From the NCBI GenBank assembly GCA_963829505.1, contig CAWHIL010000001.1:1488001-1552000 (forward strand): a stretch of 64,000 nucleotides of DNA. Reading direction: 5' to 3'. The position numbers were made by a program, and so were the translations under genes. Origin of the DNA: Roseiarcus sp963829505 (GTDB taxonomy: Bacteria; Pseudomonadota; Alphaproteobacteria; Rhizobiales; Beijerinckiaceae). Positions 21,502-28,956 of this stretch are shown here, in pieces; the stretch's first letter is position 1; the number at the start of each line of letters is the position of its first letter. A model generated the notes under the pieces. It saw nothing but the letters and a program-made list of their open reading frames with translations, had not been told where the DNA came from and searched no databases.

Positions 21502-21630
21502 GTGGCTAGCCTCATGCTAACCACAGGTCCTACCCAGCTCTCGCCAGTTCACAAGGCGGCGCCTGTCGGAGGCGTACCCTTCCGCGAGCGAAGTTGAAAA
21601 TGGAAGCGGTTTCCCGCTCCCAGAATTGTC

Positions 21631-21834
21631 TCAAACCTTGGCGGGGCCAGCGGCGCTCGCGCCGTGCGCCGCTGCGGTCGCCTTATGGGCGTCGGCGGAC
21701 TGCGTCTCGGCCTTCCTGGCGTGTTCAAGTCCTGCCTTGTCGTCGCGCTTGCCGTGAAGCTCGGCTGCCTTTCGGTGCGATTCGGCCGCTGCGCCATGAA
21801 GTTCTGCGGCCTTCACATGATGTGCTTGCGCCAT
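21631..21834 (-). CDS. Small His/Ala-rich helical protein
   Basis: The product has 67 residues in repeated A-E-x-H heptad-like units (HHVKAAELHGAAAESHRKAAELHGK, EHARKAETQSADAHKATAAAHG). It would form a long amphipathic helix studded with histidines. GGAGA lies seven bases before the ATG, and a dispersed-motif copy lies about 80 bases upstream in the same orientation. Comparable small A/H/K-rich proteins occur in other Rhizobiales without a known function; metal binding or desiccation protection is a guess. Confidence 0.65.
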   Translation of the reverse strand: MAQAHHVKAAELHGAAAESHRKAAELHGKRDDKAGLEHARKAETQSADAHKATAAAHGASAAGPAKV

Positions 21835-21904
21835 GAGACGATCTCCTGCTGGGAACAGCGCCGGAATGCACGCTGCCAGCCTCCCTAGCGGGGGGATCGG
21901 CGTC

Positions 21905-21924
21905 GCGGCAGGCTCGGAATGTAC
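21905..21924 (-). promoter_or_regulatory. Dispersed GTAGTTTCCG motif, minus-strand copy (GTACATTCCG variant)
   Basis: Read on the minus strand it is GTACATTCCGAGCCTGCCGC. It faces the His/Ala-rich gene whose start is about 80 bases away. Confidence 0.5.
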
Positions 21925-22021
21925 TCACGCCGCGGCGGCGGCTGGAGCACCTCATCCGCTGTCATGGCTCGTGCGAAGGCGTCAGGGTCAGCGCGAGACA
22001 TGGCCTGCCTCTCGACATTAG

Positions 22022-22041
22022 GTAGTATCCGAGTCTGGCGT
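22022..22041 (+). promoter_or_regulatory. Dispersed GTAGTTTCCG motif, copy ahead of Gly-rich gene
   Basis: The sequence reads GTAGTATCCGAGTCTGGCGT. It lies 83 bases upstream of the secreted Gly-rich protein and about 100 bases from the oppositely oriented copy at 21905-21924. The two divergent genes therefore each have their own copy. Confidence 0.55.
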
Positions 22042-22104
22042 CGGAAGCGCAAAGCCGTCCTAGTGAAGCCAGTCGCTGATCTTTCAGCTATTGGAGTCAC
22101 CCTC

Positions 22105-22413
22105 ATGAAGCTTCACTCTTTTCTCGCTGGCGCGGTCGCGCTGGCCTTTGCGGCATGTGCGGTCGCGCTGCCTTCGCTCGCTGACGCCGCCCAGTTCCAC
22201 GGCGGTGGCGGACACGGAGGCGGTCACGCAGGCGCCTACCGCCTGGGTGGCGCTTACCACGGCAGCGCGTACCACGGCGGCGGCGTCTATCGCGGCGGCG
22301 GCTATGGCGGCGGCGTCTATCGCGGCGGTGGCAATGGCGGCGGCGCCTACTACGGCGGCGTGTGCGGTCCCGCTCAGGTGGTCCTCGGGCTCTGCAGCCC
22401 CTACGGCTATTGA
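22105..22413 (+). CDS. Secreted glycine-rich protein
   Basis: The product has 102 residues. A clear signal peptide (MKLHSFLAGAVALAFAACAV, cleavage near ADAA) is followed by Gly/Tyr/His-rich repeats built on YRGGGYGGGV and YHGG units, ending CGPAQVVLGLCSPYGY with two cysteines. GGAG lies eight bases before the ATG. The long upstream in-frame extension is not used, because the signal peptide begins here. It is likely periplasmic or surface-exposed, with no assigned function. It resembles the Gly-rich BA14K protein at 28038-28478 in composition. Confidence 0.7.
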   Translation: MKLHSFLAGAVALAFAACAVALPSLADAAQFHGGGGHGGGHAGAYRLGGAYHGSAYHGGGVYRGGGYGGGVYRGGGNGGGAYYGGVCGPAQVVLGLCSPYGY

Positions 22414-23098
22414 ACCTAAGCTCCCGTTGCTGTGTGGGCCTGTGGGCAACGCGGAAGTGTGGGAGGTTAAGCGGCCCTTGCCGCTAAGGGCGGTATCCGC
22501 CCAATTGCGACGTTCGCGGTCGCCACCTGCGAGGTCCGCTTCACGTGGAGACTCGCCGCCTCCTTCGCGCGCATAGCGGGCGCTTACGGTCAGTCTGGCG
22601 AATAGGTCATCTGCGACCCTTTGCTACCGTTCCAGCCTCCGGTGCGGCAGGAGGGCGCGTGCGCGGGACCTTGCCGCCGCTGCCGGCGATCTTCGGGATC
22701 AGATGGGTCCCGTTGTCCGCGTGGGAGAGGATGGCGAGCGCGAGCTTGTCATGGCGAGCGCTGGAGCATGACCCGGATGCAAGTCGCAGAAATCATGCAC
22801 GTCCTCTGCGGATCGAATTTAATTCGCCCTCATTTAAGACGTTCTGGCTGTACTAGAAATATTGCCTTGCTGAAAACTTAATTGAAGCGCAGGTTAGGTG
22901 ACTGGATGATCTGGAAGTCCTCATGTGAGGCGGAGGGATGGACTTTTTCCTCCGCCCCACGCTACGCTGACTGTGATCATCCCATCCTTAGCTACTTCCA
23001 TGGTGCCTGGACTGCTCTGCAGCGGCGTCGCCTCTGCAGCCCGACGCGATAGTCGTCACCGATCGCAAATCAGCGGACATCGAACCAAGGACCCGCAA
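22414..23098. other. Long intergenic region
   Basis: I see no gene in these 685 bases. The stretch 22790-22900 is unusually AT-rich for the window. A weak hairpin (GCCCTT/AAGGGC, 22474-22491) could end the Gly-rich transcript. A degenerate copy of the dispersed motif lies at 22606-22625, and a still weaker match (GCTACTTCCA) at 22991-23000, about 100 bases before the next gene. Confidence 0.4.
22606..22625 (+). promoter_or_regulatory. Degenerate dispersed motif
   Basis: The sequence reads GTCATCTGCGACCCTTTGCT. It keeps the AGGT prefix and CGACCCT half but lacks TTTCC. No gene starts within 490 bases, so it is probably a relic or a chance match. Confidence 0.25.
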
Positions 23099-23392
23099 AT
23101 GAACTACCGCAGCACATTCGGAGGACGAGCAACCGCGATTGACCATTGCGAAAATGACAACGAGGCGCCGTCGACCGGCTCGGACTACGGGCGAAGGGTC
23201 GAAGGAGATCGATCGTGGACCGTCTATCACGTGTTCACGGGCGTGCCCGCAAATATCGGCGGCATCACGATGACCGGTCTTACCCGCTCGAAAGCCACCA
23301 ACAACATGTTGGCGCTGAACCGTCGTGAGGTCGTTCGAGAACAGGACCGACAATGCGCCGAGCGTTCCTCGTGCCGCTTGCCAAATTCGTGA
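23099..23392 (+). CDS. Hypothetical protein (VYHVFTGVPA...MTGLTRSKATNNMLALN)
   Basis: The product has 97 residues. The central SWTVYHVFTGVPANIGG, ITMTGLTRSKATNNMLALNRREVVRE has the look of a conserved small domain; the ends are polar and low-information. The start at 23099 is the ATG nearest the conserved part, and the upstream in-frame extension has no protein-like character. The stop lies 8 bases before the DUF1488 gene, so the two are probably co-transcribed. No function can be assigned. Confidence 0.55.
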   Translation: MNYRSTFGGRATAIDHCENDNEAPSTGSDYGRRVEGDRSWTVYHVFTGVPANIGGITMTGLTRSKATNNMLALNRREVVREQDRQCAERSSCRLPNS

Positions 23393-23400
23393 GGGCTGCC

Positions 23401-23664
23401 ATGAGACTGAATTTTCCGAACCTGACCCGCATCTTCGACACGGCGCGCAACGGCGTCAGCTTCGTCGGCCACGAAGGCGTTTTCGATATACGGTTCCTCG
23501 TCGACGCTGGCGCGCTCGATGACGGGACGGGGCTCGAAATGCCTGAAGCAAACTGCCTTGCAGCTTCTGACCTGTTGCGAGACTCAATCCACGACGTGGC
23601 CCGTGAGGCGTATTCAAACAATCCTCTCGCCTCCTACGAACTGTCCGCGGCCGATTTTCGATAA
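23401..23664 (+). CDS. DUF1488-family protein
   Basis: The product has 87 residues. The pattern MRLNFPNLTRIFDTARNGVSFVGHEGVFDIRFLVDAGAL, then AASDLLRDSIHDVAREAY and YELSAADFR, matches the DUF1488 layout: beta-rich first half with a V.F.GH..... I.F.V core, then a helix and a final ...L.A.DF. The function is unknown. It follows the preceding small gene by 8 bases. Confidence 0.75.
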   Translation: MRLNFPNLTRIFDTARNGVSFVGHEGVFDIRFLVDAGALDDGTGLEMPEANCLAASDLLRDSIHDVAREAYSNNPLASYELSAADFR

Positions 23665-23727
23665 CGGGAGCGCGAGGCCGCGCCCCGACGCCTGAAGGAC
23701 GGTGCGATCAGCTGTAAGGAGGATTTC

Positions 23728-24177
23728 ATGCCGGAGCGCTTGGTCGATATTGAGAGGAAGGGCGAGGAATTGCTGCACACGTTTCCTGTCACAGTCAGCC
23801 GTCCCATTGACGATGAGGAGGCCTACAAGCAAAAGGCGTTAGAGGCGGCAGGGCACGCGAAGTTGGTCCCTAACGAGGAACTCGAGAGTCTGAACGCCAA
23901 GATGCATGTCAGCCGCGGCGGCCGACTGACCCCTTACGGAGATCCGCTTGGTGTGCTGGCGGAAACCAAGGCGGGCCTCGATCAGTTCGTTCGCGAGCGC
24001 GCCTATTTCCTCTGGGAGCAGGCGGGGCGACCGGAGGGCGTCGCGGACGACTTCTGGCTCCGAGCGCAGCATGAGCGATTCTGCGACCGTGCCTACGCGC
24101 TGTGGGAGCGGGAGGGCTTCCCGGAAGGCAAGGCGGACGAGCACTGGCGCCGGGTGCGCGCCTTCGAGGAAAGTTGA
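23728..24177 (+). CDS. Protein with two DUF2934 repeats
   Basis: The product has 149 residues. The C-terminal half has two tandem DUF2934 units, RERAYFLWEQAGRPEGVADDFW and CDRAYALWEREGFPEGKADEHW; DUF2934 is a short helical motif of unknown function common in Rhizobiales. The N-terminal half (PERLVDIERKGEELLHTFPVTVSRPIDDEEAYKQKALEAA) is charged. AAGGAGG precedes the ATG by six bases. It probably belongs to the same transcript as the two genes upstream. Confidence 0.78.
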   Translation: MPERLVDIERKGEELLHTFPVTVSRPIDDEEAYKQKALEAAGHAKLVPNEELESLNAKMHVSRGGRLTPYGDPLGVLAETKAGLDQFVRERAYFLWEQAGRPEGVADDFWLRAQHERFCDRAYALWEREGFPEGKADEHWRRVRAFEES

Positions 24178-24692
24178 GCTGCGAGCCCACAGATTGCTGA
24201 AATCCGCGCGGAAAAAGTATGAGCACGCGGCCGTGGAACCCGCGCTATGCGGCGGCCTACGACGAGACGCTCGGCCTAACCGGCGGATGCCCGTAACGCT
24301 GACTGTTAGGAAGAATTCTAATGACCAAGGATTTTCGCTTTGGACGGCGTATCCCCTTCCGTCAACCGCCCAGATTCTGCATGAGCTAAAGGTATTGTCT
24401 CAGCAAGAAGAAGGACGCAAACGGTACGCTCTCGCCGACGGACTCCCTGAAACGGCAAGCTGGGACGAGATCGGTGCTCATCGCGCTCGCGCCGAACGCG
24501 CCGCAGGAACTCGTCGAGGGCGCCAAGCCCCAGTAGATTGCAGTCACTCAAGACAAACGCGTGCCGGCCCGGGTTCTGCGCTTAGCGGCGCGTCCCTGCC
24601 GGTTGCGGTGGTTCGCCCGCCTCGCAAGGGTTTCGACGTTCTTCAAGAGCCACGTTCACGGTCGCGATCTGAACGCGACACGAAGCAATTCA
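24178..24692. other. Intergenic region with possible micro-ORF
   Basis: No secure gene is seen. A 25-codon frame at 24219-24296 (STRPWNPRYAAAYDETLGLT) starts on ATG and is the best of several short candidates, but it has no strong ribosome site. A conserved-looking fragment (YALADGLPETASWDEIGAHRAR) near 24420-24490 lacks a start and a neighbouring domain, so it may be a gene remnant. Confidence 0.3.
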
Positions 24693-25052
24693 ATGAAGCC
24701 TGCGACGGCGGTTTCCACGGACCAGGTCAAACGAAAGCATTGGATGACAATCTACGCCCAGATTTTGAGCGCGCTTTTCGCTCTTGGGGCCGCGACCCTT
24801 TGGTTCGCGGCGGCGCTCGTCAAGACGCCGCGCAGCTACTCTGTTCAAGTGACCACGTGGCACACACACAAGTCCGAGCGGGAGGACGGATCTGAAACCG
24901 CAGGTGGGGGACATGGAACAAGCGATGACTTAGCGACGCTAGGTATCGCGCTCGGCTTGCAGAGTCGATTGAATGGGGGCGCCGCAGCGCTCGCCGCGCT
25001 TTCGGCCGCTTCTCAGGCGGCGGCGCTTTATCTGCATCCAATTTTAAACTAG
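24693..25052 (+). CDS. Hypothetical membrane protein
   Basis: The product has 119 residues. An N-terminal polar segment leads into a strong transmembrane helix (WMTIYAQILSALFALGAATLWFAAALV, residues about 17-43). A polar, His/Glu/Gly-rich loop follows, then a second moderately hydrophobic Ala/Leu segment (RLNGGAAALAALSAASQAAALYLHPIL). It would sit in the inner membrane with two spans. The start is placed at the last ATG before the helix. No family is recognised. Confidence 0.5.
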   Translation: MKPATAVSTDQVKRKHWMTIYAQILSALFALGAATLWFAAALVKTPRSYSVQVTTWHTHKSEREDGSETAGGGHGTSDDLATLGIALGLQSRLNGGAAALAALSAASQAAALYLHPILN

Positions 25053-25410
25053 GCCGGAGTGGGCAGCATCCCAGAAAGCCGCCGCGGACCCGTCGACGGC
25101 GGGAACCGGGCGGTGCTGATGGTGCGCCGAAGACATCATGCTCCCGATCCCTCGCTTAACTGGCCTCGAGAGCGTTCGCTTCCTCCCATTCCGGGTGAAG
25201 CACGTCGCCGACGCGGCGCTGATGTCGTCCTGCGCGGCCGAGCGTGTTCGATGACCCAAGGACGACCACCGCGCTCCTCGATCGCCTCACCCATCTACAA
25301 TGCTCGAGCCCGGTCACGTCCACATCCTGGAGGACGCGCCTTGGCTACCGGAATTCCTCTCCGAGCTTCTCGGCGCACAATGCGGGCAATCGTCTGTGTC
25401 TAGGCTATCG

Positions 25411-25430
25411 GTACTATCCGACCCTCTGCT
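25411..25430 (+). promoter_or_regulatory. Dispersed GTAGTTTCCG motif (GTACTATCCG variant)
   Basis: The sequence reads GTACTATCCGACCCTCTGCT. It lies 200 bases upstream of the 28-aa gene, with a better-placed second copy between them. Confidence 0.45.
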
Positions 25431-25509
25431 GCCATTCCCGCTCGCGCCGGCACAAAGCTGCGCGCCACGACCGGCCGCTCGCGAAGCGCTCGTTCGCGCC
25501 GGCCGGTAG

Positions 25510-25529
25510 GTATTTTCCGAGCCTATGAC
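25510..25529 (+). promoter_or_regulatory. Dispersed GTAGTTTCCG motif (GTATTTTCCG variant)
   Basis: The sequence reads GTATTTTCCGAGCCTATGAC. It lies 101 bases upstream of the 28-aa membrane peptide gene, in the same orientation. Confidence 0.5.
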
Positions 25530-25610
25530 AGCTCAAATTTAGGGATCATTCTTATTGAAGTCAGGCGGACGCACAAGGACGAACTCGTGTACCGCCAAAG
25601 GAGCGTTATC

Positions 25611-25697
25611 ATGGACACGAACACCCTATTGGTCATCCTCGTCGTGATATTCGTACTGGGCGGGTTCGGCTTCTACGGGCGGGGCCGTTGGTATTGA
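25611..25697 (+). CDS. 28-aa DUF3309-type membrane peptide
   Basis: The sequence opens MDTNTLLVILVVIFVLGG and ends FGFYGRGRWY. This is the usual size and pattern of DUF3309: a single hydrophobic helix followed by a Gly/Arg/aromatic tail. AAAGGAG lies eight bases before the ATG. Two dispersed-motif copies lie upstream. It is presumed to insert in the inner membrane; the function of the family is unknown. Confidence 0.75.
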   Translation: MDTNTLLVILVVIFVLGGFGFYGRGRWY

Positions 25698-25854
25698 ACC
25701 TCCGCCTTTGACCGTAGCAAAGAGATTTGAAGGCATGACGGAGGGGATTGCGTGATCTCTCCTAACCGGCCCGAAACGGGCTCGTGGAACCTTTCGTGGC
25801 GTTCACGTTTTTGTCCGGGGGCGGGCCCGCTCGTCAACAAGTGAGGACTTCTTT

Positions 25855-26043
25855 ATGACCGGCAAACCTGAACCGAAAGACGCCAAGAAGGACGTCAAAG
25901 AGCCTCCGGTCGTTAGCCATCCGGGAATGATGGGCGACGGCACGGAAGAGCAAAATCTTGGAGAGCGGGGCCATCCGTCAAAGCGCATCAAGGAAGATGA
26001 GGTGGATTCTGCCTTCAATCAGCCGCCAAAGAAGAAACCCTAA
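25855..26043 (+). CDS. Small hydrophilic protein, conserved-looking
   Basis: The product has 62 residues, rich in Lys, Glu and Pro and probably disordered. The central segment VVSHPGMMGDGTEEQNLGERGHPSKRIKEDEVDSAF looks conserved rather than random. GTGAGG lies 11 bases before the ATG. It sits among other small stress-type genes, and I cannot assign a function. Confidence 0.55.
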   Translation: MTGKPEPKDAKKDVKEPPVVSHPGMMGDGTEEQNLGERGHPSKRIKEDEVDSAFNQPPKKKP

Positions 26044-26311
26044 CTTCCCAATAGAGGGATTTCGGGCGCGATAGAGCACTGCCACTCGCGCCCATAGGTA
26101 AACAGAAATGGTAAGTCGAGCACGACTGCCCTGCAGTTTGGCTTCAGCGTTGGGTCGCCGCCGCGCAAACCAGGCCCAAACCGGCGAAGGCGCGCCGGAA
26201 GGGCAACCAGAGGGCCCTGAAGTGCGGGGTGAACGGGAAATTCAAGCGCTCGCCCAGGTGTTGACGCAGGGGCCGGTGTTTTGATTCATCGGGGGAAGGG
26301 GGTCGGTCGGG

Positions 26312-26502
26312 CTACGCGCGCGCCTCGGCCTTTGACAAGGTGAGCACGCCGTACCCATCCGGATCAAGCACGCGCAGAATAACCGCGTGAGGCGGCCAGT
26401 CGATGGGGTAAGCTCGGACACGTTCGTCGCGCTCCAGGACTCCGCAAGTGCTTCGGAAAGGACGCTCTTCGAGGCGTCGAGGAACTGCACGCAATATTGC
26501 AT
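26312..26502 (-). CDS. 63-aa conserved protein, paralogue B, with a one-base frameshift
   Basis: The start MQYCVQFLDASKSVLSEALAESW and the end IDWPPHAVILRVLDPDGYGVLTLSKAEARA lie in different phases. The full product matches paralogue A (18732-18923) once one C is restored in the run of four C at about 26406-26410, which gives NVSELTPIDWPP. That points to a homopolymer error. The start codon is only six bases after the ECF sigma factor stop, so the gene is in its operon and could encode a regulator-linked partner. Function unknown. Confidence 0.6.
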
Positions 26503-26508
26503 CTGAGA

Positions 26509-27048
26509 TTACTGTAAGCCGAGAAGCTTAGCGAGCTTCAACCGGCCGCGGTTCAGCCGGCTCTTAACGGTTCCAATCTCGACCTGGCAGATCGCCGCCG
26601 CCTCTTCATACGAATGTCCGATCGCGCCGACCAGCAACAGAACTTCCCGCTGCTGACTCGGAAGTTTGGCCAAGGCTCCGCGGAAGTCCTGCAAATCGAG
26701 ATGGCTTTCCTGGCCGCCCGAGACCTTGAGCCGACCCGCGTACATGCCTTCGCCGTCCTGCACCTCGCGGGCGCGCTTGCGAAAACTGGAATAAAAGGCG
26801 TTCCGCAAGATCGTCAGGAGCCAAGCCCTCAGATTTGTGCCGACACGAAACTGATCGGATTTGCTCCAAGCACGCAAAAGCGTTTCTTGTACGAGATCAT
26901 CGCCGGCGGATACTGACCCCGAAAGGGAAATCGCGAACGCCCGCAAATGCTTGATTTCCGCGACGAGGTTGTCCCCGAAATCATGCATTCCGCTCACAGT
27001 CTTCCCCTCTGGAACGGAGGCCGCGGGATGCTCCAAACTGATGTGCAT
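26509..27048 (-). CDS. ECF-type RNA polymerase sigma factor
   Basis: The product has 179 residues. Region 2 is HLRAFAISLSGSVSAGDDLVQETLLRAWSKSDQFR, followed by NLRAWLLTILRNAFYSSFRKR. Region 4 is LPSQQREVLLLVGAIGHSYEEAAAICQVEIGTVKSRLNRGRLKL. The look is that of alphaproteobacterial ECF15/EcfG-like or related groups, but no nepR or phyR neighbour is present and no anti-sigma gene is seen. The ATG at 27048 has GGAGG six bases upstream. A dispersed-motif copy lies about 90 bases upstream, in the same orientation. The 63-aa protein follows after six bases. Confidence 0.9.
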   Translation of the reverse strand: MHISLEHPAASVPEGKTVSGMHDFGDNLVAEIKHLRAFAISLSGSVSAGDDLVQETLLRAWSKSDQFRVGTNLRAWLLTILRNAFYSSFRKRAREVQDGEGMYAGRLKVSGGQESHLDLQDFRGALAKLPSQQREVLLLVGAIGHSYEEAAAICQVEIGTVKSRLNRGRLKLAKLLGLQ

Positions 27049-27359
27049 GGATTACCTCCGTCCGACATTGGGGCCTGCGGTCGCGGCTCGCCACGGTAGC
27101 GAGCCGCAACCCTAGTCAGACGGAATTGTGAAAGGGAGAATTGGAAACTACTCAGAACGGCCCTCGGGCCGTGCTAATGGCATCGACCCTTGCGATGAAA
27201 CGACGACGCCGTTGGAACCACACGCCGAACCTCGCCGAACTAGTCGAAGGCGCGATCGAGCTTCGCCACAAACCCCTCCCGACCTCGGCTTGACCGAAGG
27301 AACGTGAGCAATTACGCGTCTTCGTCAGCGAGATCAGGACGCTGACCAGCGGGGCGGCA
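27049..27359. other. Intergenic region between divergent genes
   Basis: The region holds the promoter area of the sigma factor, with a minus-strand motif copy at 27132-27151, and that of the ClpP-fold gene. No motif copy faces the latter. No other feature is seen. Confidence 0.4.
27132..27151 (-). promoter_or_regulatory. Dispersed GTAGTTTCCG motif upstream of the ECF sigma gene
   Basis: On the minus strand it reads GTAGTTTCCAATTCTCCCTT, preceded by the usual GA. It ends about 85 bases before the sigma factor start. If the motif is a regulator site, the sigma gene is itself part of the regulon. Confidence 0.5.
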
Positions 27360-27965
27360 ATGTCGTGGAGAATGTTCAGACGGCGTCGATCAGCGGACTC
27401 GATGCTTATGTCTGCGCTCCTTCTTCTCACAATTTTGGCTTGCTTCTCCGCGATCACCGCACGCGCCGCAACGATTTCCATCAGCCAGTCGTCAAACGAA
27501 CTGACTCAAATTACGCTGAGCGGTGAATTTGTTCCCGAAGACCTGGACCGCTTTGTTGCCGCATCCGCCAATGCGAGGATCGCCGTCGTCAGCTTCAATA
27601 GCCGCGGTGGCCACCTCCAGACCGGGCTCTTGATTGGGCTGATCATCCATCAAAAAGGCTACACAACAGCTGTGGGGCCAGGATCGCTCTGTTATTCGTC
27701 CTGCGCTTTGGCTTGGCTCGGCGGCCGAACGCGACTGAACGACGTGAGCGCCAAAGTCGGTTTTCACGCGGCGGCGGATGCGCACCACAGCTTCAGTGCA
27801 GAGGGCACCGAGATGATGCGCGCCTACGCCAGAAGCCTTGGACTGAGCACGCAGGCGGCCAAATTCTTGACCGAGGCCTCCCCCGGCGACATGCGATTTC
27901 TCACTGCCGACGCGGCCAAGGACATTGGCCTGAGTGTGATCTGGGTTGGAAACGGACGGCGGTAG
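27360..27965 (+). CDS. Periplasmic ClpP/crotonase-fold protein (COG3904-like)
   Basis: The product has 201 residues. A basic N-terminus and hydrophobic segment (residues about 15-36) form a signal peptide or anchor. The fold motifs are VVSFNSRGGHLQTGLLIG (oxyanion Gly-Gly) and CYSSCALAWLGG near residues 111-122, where the Ser of an SDH-type protease would lie. A downstream GFHAAADAHHSF follows, then a helical C-terminus. Members are predicted periplasmic proteins with an SppA/ClpP-like core and unproven protease activity. GGGGCGG precedes the ATG; an internal ATG at 27372 is possible. Confidence 0.75.
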   Translation: MSWRMFRRRRSADSMLMSALLLLTILACFSAITARAATISISQSSNELTQITLSGEFVPEDLDRFVAASANARIAVVSFNSRGGHLQTGLLIGLIIHQKGYTTAVGPGSLCYSSCALAWLGGRTRLNDVSAKVGFHAAADAHHSFSAEGTEMMRAYARSLGLSTQAAKFLTEASPGDMRFLTADAAKDIGLSVIWVGNGRR

Positions 27966-27982
27966 CGCCGGTGCAAAAAGTA

Positions 27983-28022
27983 AGCCCCCTCCTCCATCCG
28001 CAGAGCGGCATGAGGAGGGGCT
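27983..28022. terminator. Bidirectional hairpin terminator between convergent genes
   Basis: AGCCCCCTCCTC and GAGGAGGGGCT pair with one bulged base around a 17-base loop. The hairpin sits 17 bases after the ClpP-fold gene and 15 bases after the end of the facing BA14K gene. Confidence 0.7.
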
Positions 28023-28037
28023 CTCCGTTTGGTGAAC

Positions 28038-28478
28038 TCACGGGCAAGGGTGCCGCAAGCCGTCGTAGCCGAGGTACGTCCCGGTCGCCGGATTGTAGGA
28101 TTTGAACCTGCTCTCACAAGAGGCCGAGGACTCTCCGCCTCCGCCCTGCGGGTATGCATATCCGGAGCCATAGTACGGAACCTGGGAACCCAGGATCGCG
28201 GCGCCGAGCAAGCCTGCGCCAAGGGCGACGCCCCCGTAGCCGTAGTCCTGTCCGTATCCGCCGCCCCATCCGCCGTAGCCGCCGTAGCCGCCGTTCCAGC
28301 CGCCGCCGCCATGCCACGCGCCGCCGGCGCCATGCCACCCGCCGCCGCCGCCATGAAGGGCGCCCACGCCGCCGCCGCCGAAGCCGCCGCGCGCCAAGAC
28401 CGGGCTCGCCACGAACGAAAGACCGAGCGCGAGAGCCGCAATCGAGACGCCGCAAGTTTTGTTGAAAGTTCTAGACAT
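28038..28478 (-). CDS. Secreted Gly-rich BA14K-type protein
   Basis: The product has 146 residues. A signal peptide (SIAALALGLSFVASPVLARG) is followed by a long Gly/Trp/His repeat tract (GGGGWHGAGGAWHGGG type). A C-terminal ESRFKSYNPATGTYLGYDG.RHPCP segment is the BA14K-family signature (lectin-like immunoreactive proteins first described in Brucella). The start is the ATG directly before the signal peptide. A dispersed-motif copy lies about 105 bases upstream in the same orientation. It is probably located in the periplasm or outer surface. Confidence 0.8.
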   Translation of the reverse strand: MSRTFNKTCGVSIAALALGLSFVASPVLARGGFGGGGVGALHGGGGGWHGAGGAWHGGGGWNGGYGGYGGWGGGYGQDYGYGGVALGAGLLGAAILGSQVPYYGSGYAYPQGGGGESSASCESRFKSYNPATGTYLGYDGLRHPCP

Positions 28479-28571
28479 TCTGAATACTCGCAAAGCAATG
28501 CTATGTCGCCTACACCCGGGACATAGTGAACCGGTTCGCATGACGATGTTGGTATCTGAGCGCCTTCGGCT

Positions 28572-28591
28572 GCGATAGGCTCGGCATCTAC
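28572..28591 (-). promoter_or_regulatory. Dispersed GTAGTTTCCG motif (GTAGATGCCG variant)
   Basis: On the minus strand it reads GTAGATGCCGAGCCTATCGC, about 95-110 bases before the BA14K start. Confidence 0.5.
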
Positions 28592-28738
28592 CCACGCGGG
28601 TCGCGGGCCCAGTCTCGCTAGCAGCTCAGTTGCTTCCAGCGCTTCAGGATTTGATTCTCGTCCACGCATGCGGCGACAGGCGGCTGGTGAACCTCGACGC
28701 CCGCGAGAAGACTTACCAAGCCTCGAGTACCGCCTTGA

Positions 28739-28758
28739 GTAGTTTCCGACCCTAGCCC
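28739..28758 (+). promoter_or_regulatory. Dispersed GTAGTTTCCG motif
   Basis: The sequence reads GTAGTTTCCGACCCTAGCCC. It has a perfect ten-base core and lies 218 bases before the next gene. Confidence 0.5.
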
Positions 28759-28956
28759 GGCAATTCCCCGAGGATAGGGTTCCTGGCGATGCGACGCGGC
28801 CCTTCATGTCGAGAACCGCGCGTCGGCTAAACCGCCATTCGCCACGGCGGCGGATTCATCAGGCCTCGTGTTCAACGAGCCCAAGCCCAATCTTGGCTCG
28901 ACGTTGACGGGGGGGCCATTTTCGACATCTCACGGCGCACACTGAAGGACACGAAA

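Larger units (their letters stand above)
18963..21577 (-). mobile_element. Complete IS66-family element
   Basis: The ends are 20-bp inverted repeats that differ at two positions (GTACGCSTCCGACASGCGCC read inward from each side). The element is flanked by a perfect 8-bp duplication, CCTTCCGC, at 18955-18962 and 21578-21585. It carries the standard leftward trio tnpA, tnpB, tnpC. The intact duplication indicates a recent insertion, immediately upstream of the 63-aa gene. Confidence 0.95.
25053..25610. other. Intergenic region with two dispersed-motif copies
   Basis: No gene is seen in these 558 bases, and the short frames that cross it are not protein-like. Two copies of the dispersed motif lie at 25411-25430 and 25510-25529, about 100 bases apart and both facing the DUF3309 peptide gene. 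Confidence 0.4.
28479..28956. other. Divergent intergenic region with two motif copies
   Basis: No gene is seen. A minus-strand motif copy (28572-28591) faces the BA14K gene and a plus-strand copy (28739-28758) faces the next gene, so each divergent gene again has its own. Confidence 0.45.

Noticed and set aside
23948..24895. 315-codon frame overlapping the DUF2934 and membrane-protein genes
   Set aside because: Arg/Ser-rich out-of-frame reading of the DUF2934 gene. Only the short segment YALADGLPETASWDE looked real, and it has no start.
25786..25809. GGAAC...CGTT pair upstream of the small gene at 25855, resembling an EcfG general-stress promoter
   Set aside because: The spacer is 15 bases, at or below the usual range, and no other gene here has a matching pair. 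A chance match cannot be excluded, so it is not listed as a promoter.
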